Of a DNA stretch of 7,267 nucleotides, positions 1 to 5,666 are shown in pieces. The position numbers were made by a program, and so were the translations under genes. The DNA is from GWA2-49-15 sp964359085 (GTDB taxonomy: Bacteria; Bdellovibrionota; Bacteriovoracia; Bacteriovoracales; Bacteriovoracaceae). Within the stretch, counting starts at the first letter, position 1, and every line of letters starts with the position of its first letter. The DNA lies in assembly GCA_964359085.1 (NCBI GenBank), contig CAYHRT010000205.1, forward strand, positions 1-7,267, read 5' to 3'. The notes below the pieces were generated by a model that worked only from the letters and a program-made list of their open reading frames with translations, searched no databases and was not told where the DNA came from.

Positions 1-854
1 TCAAGAAGGTGGTTGATATCCATTTTTTCTTCCATCACTCTTATGCCGAATTCCTGGGCCAATTGGATGATAGATTTACGTGTGATGCCGTCTAAAATGG
101 TGTCGGTCATGGCAGGCGTATGGATGACTCCGTCAATCACAGACATGAAATTCATTCCCGACATTTCTTCAATATAGCATCTATGCAAAGCGTCTAGCCA
201 TAAGGTTTGGCCACATCCTAACTCTTGGGCCCGTTTGCCGGACACCAGACTTGCAGCATAGTTCCCACCAGTTTTGGCCGCGCCGATACCACCTGGGCAG
301 GCCCGGGCACGTTCGCGTTCGACGTAAACTTTAATTGAATCTCACTTAAAATAGGGGCCCGAGTGTGAGGCAATAACAAAATATTTGTAGGTGAGTCCTG
401 GCTTTATTCCTAAGCTTTCCTCTGTGGCGATCATGCATGGTCTTAGATAGAGAGATTCACCACTTTTGGTTGGAATAATTTCTTTACAATAATAGGCCAT
501 GGCCATGACGCTTTCCATGAAATCACTGGCGGGAAATTCGGGCATGCCTAAACGTAGCGCGGATAAATTAAAGCGTTTTGCATTTTGATCAGGCCGAAAG
601 AGAAACGGTCCTTTTCGATCGACAAAGTACCCCTTGAGTCCTTCAAAAATTTCCTGGCCATAATGGAAAACCTTGGCTTCAGGGCCTAGTTGTAGTGGAG
701 CATAAGGAACAAGTTTTAATTCGCCCCATTTTCCTTCCCTGTAATCACATTCAACAAAGGCCGGGGCAATGATTTTCCCAAAACCAAGTTCTCTGGGTAG
801 TTTGCACTCGGCAATCTTGTCTAGTGCACCTGATATTACTTGTAGTCGTCCCAC
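1..854 (-). pseudogene. ilvE: Branched-chain amino acid aminotransferase (class IV, PLP), 3' end outside window, interrupted by in-frame TGA
   Basis: The family transfers the amino group between Leu/Ile/Val and 2-oxoglutarate in the cytoplasm, the last step of branched-chain amino acid synthesis. The start is GTG at 854, with GGAGG at 859-863 on the minus strand. The first 170 residues carry typical BCAT blocks: HYGQEIFEGLKGY, LFRPDQNAKRFN, and SLYLRPCMIATE. After YFK comes a TGA (342-344). The same frame then continues with BCAT sequence: KVYVERERARA, PGGIGAAKTGGNYAAS, LWLDALHRCYIEEMSGMN, and TRKSIIQLAQEFGI. The lysine in GAAKTGGNY is the expected PLP Schiff-base residue. Its codon (273-275) lies beyond the stop, so the 170-residue product should be inactive. 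About 284 codons are visible of the usual 350-365, and the C-terminus is off the left edge. A single change from GGA (Gly) would explain the stop. A sequencing error or a recent nonsense mutation is likelier than an old pseudogene, because the downstream part is well preserved. Confidence 0.92.
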
Positions 855-880
855 GGGCCCTCCAAAAGGCGGAAATCAAT

Positions 881-1006
881 ATGGAAGAGAGATCGATTTT
901 TGTGCCTGAAAACATAACGGCCAACACCTTGATTGCCACCATGCACCGTGGCGGTCCTGTAAGAAAATGTGAGTCGACGATGATTTTAGCCCCATGCAAG
1001 ACTTGA
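881..1006 (+). CDS. Possible 41-residue ORF, unknown
   Basis: A short reading frame lies in the gap between the divergent aminotransferase and lipase genes. It begins MEERSIFVPENITANTL and ends ILAPCKT, with two cysteines 12 residues apart near the C-terminus. A weak purine-rich stretch (AAAAGGCGG at 864-872) lies eight bases before the ATG. I recognise no family, there is no signal peptide or membrane segment, and the same gap must also hold the upstream regions of both flanking genes. It may be chance or a remnant. It is listed because nothing else fills this gap. Confidence 0.2.
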   Translation: MEERSIFVPENITANTLIATMHRGGPVRKCESTMILAPCKT

Positions 1007-1037
1007 ATTGATTTTTTTAATTTTTTTCTATTTTGCC

Positions 1038-1044
1038 AAGGAGG
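1038..1044 (+). promoter_or_regulatory. Shine-Dalgarno site fixing the lipase start
   Basis: AAGGAGG is a full-strength ribosome binding site five bases before the ATG at 1050. It decides for that start over the in-frame ATG at 1008, which sits in a T-rich tract (1011-1034) with no such site and would put MIFLIFFYFAKEAP ahead of an otherwise normal signal peptide. Confidence 0.85.
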
Positions 1045-1049
1045 CCCCC

Positions 1050-2042
1050 ATGATTGGGAAGGTCATCGCGATTCTCGCTTTAGTGTTTTCTCTCACCTTC
1101 ATTGGAAGGAGTTGGGCCAACGCCGATGATAGCTACAGTCCACTCAAACCCTACATCGTGCTGATTCCCGGTGCAGGCTCGAATGGCGGGAATATTTATG
1201 TTAAAAATCTTACCAAACTTTTAAAAATTACCGGGCATGGCGAATATTTTGGTAGGTATCAGGAGATCTTAAAAGAAATCGGTCTTCCCTCTATGTTATG
1301 TCCGAAAACTAAGGATAAAGATCGACGCCCCTTACTGGCGCGTGCTTTGGAATGTGTCGTGGCGATTCAGGCGGCGATTGTCCAAGGAACCATTCAGAAC
1401 AGACGGCCCATGCTGAGGCGCAATCTCATTTTATTAGGCCATAGCATGGGGGGCAATATTGCGCGGATGGTGGCCAATGATCCTCGGCTCGCCCCCTTCA
1501 TCCACTCTGTTATTACCGTGGCCACGCCCCATCAGGGGACTCCCATTGCTGATTTTATTTTTGATCAGTATGCCAAGGGTTGGGAGAGTGAACTTTACCG
1601 AACGGTGATTGAAGGAATCGGATTTACTCCCATAGAGAAAGAATACCTGGCCGAACTGAGAACTGAACGTTTGCCCAATTCTCCTCAGGTCTATTACGCC
1701 CAAGATGTTCGCGCACTTCCCTATATTAATTACTATAGTCTAACCAACTCAATGGAACATACGCTCATGCCTCCCTTGGAGGTTACCAATATGGTTTTGA
1801 AAGACGAGATAAAAAAACGAGGGTTGGACCACACGTCTTACGGTGTGGCGAATGATGGTATGGCACCAGAATATAGTATGGTGTATGGCAAAGTGATCGG
1901 ATCGGTAAAGGCCGATCATTGGGAAACCCTATGCATTGGAATTTTAAAATTCACCAAAGGCTGTGAGCAAACGAAGCAAGTGCTCTTTCCTTTTCTAAAG
2001 AATCTAAATCAAGAGATTGCGGCATCCTTGCTAAGGCCCTAA
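1050..2042 (+). CDS. Secreted triacylglycerol lipase / esterase, alpha/beta-hydrolase fold
   Basis: Predicted exported ester hydrolase of 330 residues. Residues 1-25 form a Sec signal peptide: a short start with Lys4, a hydrophobic core, and ANA before DD as a signal peptidase I site. The mature protein opens with the alpha/beta-hydrolase strand and oxyanion-hole loop YIVLIPGAGSNG (about 35-46). The nucleophile elbow is GHSMGG with Ser132, followed by the lipase-like block VITVATPHQGTPIAD. The probable acid is Asp269 in ANDGM and the probable base is His290 in KADHW. The NDG motif and the 21-residue Asp-His spacing closely resemble Pseudomonas family I lipases (Asp229/His251, spacing 22). No lipase-specific foldase gene lies beside it. 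The substrate (triglyceride, shorter ester or phospholipid) cannot be told from sequence. Its TAA overlaps the stop of the convergent barrel gene, so there is no room for a terminator between them. Confidence 0.87.
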   Translation: MIGKVIAILALVFSLTFIGRSWANADDSYSPLKPYIVLIPGAGSNGGNIYVKNLTKLLKITGHGEYFGRYQEILKEIGLPSMLCPKTKDKDRRPLLARALECVVAIQAAIVQGTIQNRRPMLRRNLILLGHSMGGNIARMVANDPRLAPFIHSVITVATPHQGTPIADFIFDQYAKGWESELYRTVIEGIGFTPIEKEYLAELRTERLPNSPQVYYAQDVRALPYINYYSLTNSMEHTLMPPLEVTNMVLKDEIKKRGLDHTSYGVANDGMAPEYSMVYGKVIGSVKADHWETLCIGILKFTKGCEQTKQVLFPFLKNLNQEIAASLLRP

Positions 2043-2641
2043 CGAAAGAAGAAATTTAGATTAATCATGGGTACGATGGCGGTATAGGATTGGGATACAT
2101 CTGTGGCCGTGGTATCGACTTTGTATTCACTGATCGTGATAGCGTGATAGTTCATGGTGGCACCCAACCAAACACTACGGCTTAAAGGCAGTTGAAAACC
2201 AAGCCCGGCTTCATAGCCTGAGCCCTCAATGTCTTGACTGGCACCATCCACGGTGCGAGATCCGCTCAGAGCAACATTATAAGTCAATTGCACTTTCCAA
2301 CGAAATTCTTTGTCGATGAAATAGAGAGCGGAGGCACCAAAAGCGGTCACCGAAACATCGCTTTCGGTACTTCCACTTCCTGCCTGATGGGCCTTACTGA
2401 TCATGTGATAGCTAGGACCAATGTAGAGTTGGTTGTTTCTGTCAAAACTTGCACCGATAAAAAAAGCGTTGTTCATGCGCGAGTAGGAGAAATTATCAAC
2501 ATCATCTTCCCAGGTGTGATACAGGACAGAATATTGCAGACAAAATGATGCGAAGGCCTCTTGGATGGGCAAAATGAATAAGGGAAGGGCCATCCAATTT
2601 TTTAATCTAGACCATTTCAAAATTATTAATAAGACTTTCAT
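2039..2641 (-). CDS. Small outer-membrane beta-barrel protein (OmpA/OmpW-size), function unknown
   Basis: Predicted 200-residue envelope protein. The N-terminus has a Lys/Arg-containing stretch, then a hydrophobic run MALPLFILPIQEAFA, with a likely cleavage after AFA (residue 31). The rest lacks long hydrophobic helices. It alternates aromatic and small or polar residues in short strands, for example NAFFIGASF, QLYIGPSYHMI, WKVQLTYNVAL, YEAGLGFQLPL, and VWLGATMNYHAI, separated by Gly/Ser/Asp-rich loops. It ends in an aromatic strand, INLNFFFR. This fits an eight-stranded barrel of about 170 residues. The start is uncertain: no clear ribosome binding site precedes ATG 2641, and Met17 (ATG at 2591-2593) would give a shorter leader without positive charge, so Met1 is preferred. 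The gene converges on the lipase (stop codons overlap) and diverges from the caspase-fold gene. No transport or enzymatic role can be read from the sequence. Confidence 0.72.
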   Translation of the reverse strand: MKVLLIILKWSRLKNWMALPLFILPIQEAFASFCLQYSVLYHTWEDDVDNFSYSRMNNAFFIGASFDRNNQLYIGPSYHMISKAHQAGSGSTESDVSVTAFGASALYFIDKEFRWKVQLTYNVALSGSRTVDGASQDIEGSGYEAGLGFQLPLSRSVWLGATMNYHAITISEYKVDTTATDVSQSYTAIVPMINLNFFFR

Positions 2642-2747
2642 GAAGTCACACTTTAATCTTCAGTCTCACATAGTTAGAGCAGTTAGGTCAACGCGGCAAA
2701 AGGATGCAATTTGCTCTATCTAGCTGATCTGTCTAAAGAAATATGGC

Positions 2748-2774
2748 CTGACAGGGTGATGAACCCGGTATAGA
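2748..2774 (+). promoter_or_regulatory. Weak candidate promoter for the caspase-fold gene
   Basis: CTGACA (2748-2753) and TATAGA (2769-2774) resemble -35 and -10 boxes, with a shorter than ideal 15-base spacer. The spacer holds a small inverted repeat, GGGT-gatga-ACCC (2754-2766), which could be an operator or chance. The site lies in the 173-base gap between divergent genes, about 40 bases before the ATG. It is a pattern match by eye only. Confidence 0.2.
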
Positions 2775-2805
2775 TCGCAACAACAAAAAATAACCAAGTA
2801 GATTA

Positions 2806-2809
2806 GAGG
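2806..2809 (+). promoter_or_regulatory. Ribosome binding site deciding the start of the caspase-fold gene
   Basis: GAGG ends at 2809, five bases before the ATG at 2815. The in-frame GTG at 2809 overlaps this site and cannot use it, so the start is placed at 2815, two codons downstream of the longest open frame. Confidence 0.6.
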
Positions 2810-2814
2810 TGTAT

Positions 2815-4122
2815 ATGGGAAGCGTTGCAAAAATTGCAATTTTGATATCGTTCATTTTATTGGGAAGCGCTTATGCACGTACCCTCCCTAAATTTACTTC
2901 GGCCCATTCAGTACTTTTAGAGGGATCTATCGAAGAGGGAGTTATCCTATCTCGCACTGATAATCCCAGCAGCTTAGTCAAAGAGATTAATGAGCAACTC
3001 CTGTATTCCATCGGCCAGCTAAATGGATTGGGTGGTGGTTCTCCTGATATGGCAAAAACCAAAATCAGCTTGGGCGATGTCCAGCTTCCTGAATCTGGCG
3101 TGTATAAAGTTTCTTATCGCGCTTCCATGAAAATTGCCTGGCCCATCGAGAGACCTTTTCCAAAAAGTTATGATCTGGTTCTGCCTGCCCAGGGGAGCGA
3201 CTATTTTCTTGAGCGATTTTTTAAGCAGTACGGCAGTGATGAAAATGCTGGCAAAAAATGTTTGGCGCCGGAAGTACACGAAGTGGAATTAGGTAATTTT
3301 TGGTATTATTATCGACCGCTCAAACGTGGCTGCGCGCTTAGCTATTATCCTGCGGCCGTAACTAAAGTACCTGTGAATTTACGCTACGGACGCGACAATA
3401 CTAAGGGCAAATCGCCTGAATATGGCAAGGTATGGGAAGACGGTAAAGTTGTTACAACTCTGATCTTTGGGATGGCGGATGCAGAAGAAAATTCTCCCTT
3501 TGATGCAGGGATTTCTGCTTTTCAAGATACACTCCGAGATGCTTTCGAGACCTTTGGAGTTCCGATTTGGTCAAGCGTGGCGAATTTGACGCCCGATTTT
3601 GTTCCAAGCAAAAAAAATGCCGTTCTTCATGTTAAATTTGCTGTGGCCCAAGGAGAGTTGGATCTCATGCTCATTTTAGTGGAAGATATTAAGGAGGTCT
3701 ATCCAGGTTCTGAGATCGAAATACTCTACAATGAAAGAACCACCTACTCAGATTTTGTGAGTTACAGTGGACATTCAGGTCTTGGCGCCAATATTCGCCA
3801 ATTGGCTCAAATGGGACGTTTCGTACCGGAACAATATCAAATTTTCTTGATCAATGGTTGTGATACCTTCGCCTATGTTGATGAGGCCCTGGCCCGCGCT
3901 CATGAAAGAGTGAACCCAGGCAAAGGAAGATATAAGTTTTTTGATATCTTAACCAATGCTATGCCAAGCTTTTTTCATATGAATGCTCGTTCCAACATGA
4001 CGGTGATAAAGGCCTTGGTGGAAAAAGATAAAACTTATCAAGAAATTTTGGCAGGATTTGATCAAAATCAACGTGCCGTAGTAACAGGTGAAGAGGACAA
4101 TACCTGGCCTGCCCCGTTCTGA
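2815..4122 (+). CDS. Exported protein with probable C-terminal caspase/gingipain-fold (clan CD) cysteine hydrolase domain
   Basis: 435 residues. Residues 1-21 form a Sec signal peptide (Lys6, hydrophobic core, AYA before RTLP). The mature N-terminal half (about 22-200) is unfamiliar and includes an aromatic cluster, NFWYYYRPLKRGC. The C-terminal half reads as alternating strands and helices: TTLIFGMADA, a helix AFQDTLRDAFETFG, LHVKFAV, a helix, EIEILYNE, FVSYSGHSG, a helix, and QIFLINGCDTF. His320 in GHSG and Cys349 in NGCD end successive strands, 29 residues apart. That is the His-then-Cys order of clan CD peptidases, and the spacing is near that of gingipain R (33). Only three cysteines remain in the mature protein; Cys149 and Cys173 could form a disulfide, leaving Cys349 free. 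No pro-region cleavage site, secretion domain or inhibitor gene is evident. Peptidase activity is inferred from motif and topology only; a non-proteolytic relative is possible. The stop is TGA, with no clear terminator after it. Confidence 0.72.
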   Translation: MGSVAKIAILISFILLGSAYARTLPKFTSAHSVLLEGSIEEGVILSRTDNPSSLVKEINEQLLYSIGQLNGLGGGSPDMAKTKISLGDVQLPESGVYKVSYRASMKIAWPIERPFPKSYDLVLPAQGSDYFLERFFKQYGSDENAGKKCLAPEVHEVELGNFWYYYRPLKRGCALSYYPAAVTKVPVNLRYGRDNTKGKSPEYGKVWEDGKVVTTLIFGMADAEENSPFDAGISAFQDTLRDAFETFGVPIWSSVANLTPDFVPSKKNAVLHVKFAVAQGELDLMLILVEDIKEVYPGSEIEILYNERTTYSDFVSYSGHSGLGANIRQLAQMGRFVPEQYQIFLINGCDTFAYVDEALARAHERVNPGKGRYKFFDILTNAMPSFFHMNARSNMTVIKALVEKDKTYQEILAGFDQNQRAVVTGEEDNTWPAPF

Positions 4123-4312
4123 ATTGCAGAAGAACCGTTGTAGAATTAACGTTGTGAAACCGTCAAGCACTTCAACTTTGTGGCCATTTTAAGCGAACAA
4201 AAGACGTACTAAATTCCAAGGAAATAATCTTTTCCGCATGGTTACGATTTAATTTTCTCGAATAAAGGCCTTCAGTCTGGGCGTGAAAAGTTCGATGAGG
4301 ATTGATGATGGC

Positions 4313-4319
4313 GGGAGAG
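4313..4319 (+). promoter_or_regulatory. Ribosome binding site supporting a TTG start
   Basis: GGGAGAG lies about seven bases before the TTG at 4326. An in-frame TGA at 4320-4322 excludes any longer start, and the next ATG would begin after the first membrane segment. The rare TTG start is therefore the best choice. Confidence 0.65.
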
Positions 4320-4325
4320 TGACGG

Positions 4326-5663
4326 TTGAAAAAACTGGCCTTTGAGTGGAAAGTTCTCATCTTTGGAAAATTGGCGTTTGTGCCATGTTTGATTGGTATT
4401 ACTTGGTTCTTAGGTCACCAATACATGGAGTTTATCCACGCCCGACATAACTTAACTGCCGGCCATGAACTTCATCAACTCTCACAATTATATCGTGAAA
4501 TTGTGCAAGAACGAGGTACTGCGATGCTTTTTTTGCGTGGTCGTACCTCCATTTTTGAATTTAAGGATGTGGTAAAAAAGAGTGATGAGGTGGAGAGAAG
4601 GCTCAATTTACAAAGTCATGATTCAGAAAGTCTGGTTTCTGCTAACATGACGGCTCTGCATTCGTTGCGGGAAGAAATTTACACACAAGGAATGACACCT
4701 GATCAGACTTTTAGCGCATATCAAAACGTTCTCTTGCAAATTCAAAAGGCCCTATCGCTGACCATTGACTTGCGTGAGGCCACGATCGCCACAACTTCCA
4801 ATTTGTTGTTTGAGGATGTAGCGAGCTTACGCGATTTGCTTATTCAGCAGGCCATTGTGAATATGCCATTATCGACTCAAGATTTTAATTCGTTATTAGT
4901 TACCGCCACGCGCCCGTCATTGCATGAAAATATTTTGACTGGAAATGGTCAAGGACCAGTTTGGGCGGCAATTCAGGGATGGCAAGATTTAGACGGACAG
5001 AAAGCTATTAAGAAAAAACTTGATTTTATGATCAAGACTTCTGATCAGGGCAATTTTAAAATTTCACCCGAAGAAATCTACACGGATTCAATTCCTGTTT
5101 TAAGGAAAATTGATGGCGTGGCCAAAATAGCTTTTGAAATTTTTCTGGATAAATTGAAGGATGAGGAAAAAAGCAGACGTCTTAGCTTTATGTCGTATTT
5201 TATTATTATCTTTGGTGCCATGTTCGCACTTGCCGTCTGTATGCGTGTCATGTACAGGCACGCCATCTATCACCACAAACATCATTTATGGCGCGAAAGA
5301 AAACGCCTGGCTCCCCTTGCGAGTCCTACTCAACTCAATCTTTTGAGTGAGCAAGGTCGATTGTTGGGGGAGAAAATTACGGCCTTACAAGTCTATCCTT
5401 TGCGCTATAAAGCAGCCTATTACAATAAGTCCGTTGATCAGGACAACAGTAATCACGAACTCGAATCTATCAATTTTGATTTTACGATCGATGTTGAAGC
5501 GCTTTGCTTGGCGCTAAAAAATAGTGAGACCCGGCGAGAAACTCCAGAGCAACCAGGCAAGGCATTTACTCGTCACCAGGCAAATGGTGAAGTCAAGATG
5601 GTTGTCAATCATGCTGCAAATCATGAATCTGCAGTCAGATTTTCACACAAAAAGGTGGTTTAG
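4326..5663 (+). CDS. Membrane sensor with periplasmic NIT (nitrate/nitrite-sensing type) domain and no recognised output domain
   Basis: 445 residues from a TTG start. Membrane segment 1 spans about residues 9-30 and membrane segment 2 about 287-308, enclosing roughly 255 mostly helical residues outside the inner membrane. That region has the NIT hallmark LYREIVQERGTAMLFLRG (about 55-72), where ERG is the typical core. A second helical repeat begins near LREATIATTSNLLFEDVASLR (split over 149-169). NIT domains normally sit in histidine kinases, chemoreceptors or cyclic-di-GMP proteins and sense nitrate or nitrite. The ligand here is not shown. After segment 2 come a histidine-rich basic stretch (HAIYHHKHH, then RERKR), a short helical region, and a polar, probably disordered tail. 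I see no HAMP, receptor hairpin, kinase, GGDEF or EAL sequence. The next gene starts three bases after the stop, so the two are probably co-transcribed and translationally coupled. The sensor may act through that CheA-like partner. Confidence 0.82.
   Translation: MKKLAFEWKVLIFGKLAFVPCLIGITWFLGHQYMEFIHARHNLTAGHELHQLSQLYREIVQERGTAMLFLRGRTSIFEFKDVVKKSDEVERRLNLQSHDSESLVSANMTALHSLREEIYTQGMTPDQTFSAYQNVLLQIQKALSLTIDLREATIATTSNLLFEDVASLRDLLIQQAIVNMPLSTQDFNSLLVTATRPSLHENILTGNGQGPVWAAIQGWQDLDGQKAIKKKLDFMIKTSDQGNFKISPEEIYTDSIPVLRKIDGVAKIAFEIFLDKLKDEEKSRRLSFMSYFIIIFGAMFALAVCMRVMYRHAIYHHKHHLWRERKRLAPLASPTQLNLLSEQGRLLGEKITALQVYPLRYKAAYYNKSVDQDNSNHELESINFDFTIDVEALCLALKNSETRRETPEQPGKAFTRHQANGEVKMVVNHAANHESAVRFSHKKVV
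5652..5658 (+). promoter_or_regulatory. Internal ribosome binding site coupling the two sensory genes
   Basis: AAGGTGG lies inside the last codons of the NIT sensor gene, eight bases before the GTG start of the CheA-like gene. Ribosomes finishing the first gene would release next to this site, which fits translational coupling and a fixed ratio of the two proteins. Confidence 0.6.
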
Positions 5664-5666
5664 GAC

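Noticed and set aside
342..344. TGA read as selenocysteine or as a sense codon by a variant genetic code
   Set aside because: The aminotransferase family has no selenocysteine at this loop, and TGA ends the caspase-fold gene at 4120-4122, so a general TGA reassignment is not supported.
1..854. A frameshift, or two separate genes, in the aminotransferase region
   Set aside because: The codons on both sides of 342-344 are in the same frame (every codon starts at a multiple of three on the minus strand), and both halves match one family in the right order, so it is one gene with one stop codon.
751..999. Minus-strand ORF of 82 residues across the start of the aminotransferase gene
   Set aside because: Its second half is another frame of the aminotransferase coding sequence and the rest has no recognisable protein character.
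1008..1049. A longer lipase start at 1008
   Set aside because: A perfect Shine-Dalgarno site serves the ATG at 1050, and the extra 14 residues would spoil a normal signal peptide.
2234..2548. Plus-strand ORF of 104 residues inside the barrel gene
   Set aside because: It lies wholly opposite a gene with a signal peptide and barrel-like pattern, and its own translation shows no domain, signal or start site.
4123..4325. A terminator and promoter between the caspase-fold gene and the sensory pair
   Set aside because: Only a weak five-pair stem (GGAAA/TTTCC) and poor box matches such as TAGAAT at 4141 without a fitting -35 could be found, so none is claimed.
5014..5663. A methyl-accepting chemotaxis signalling domain in the C-terminus of the NIT sensor
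   Set aside because: The tail is too short and lacks the conserved hairpin tip and heptad helices of chemoreceptors.
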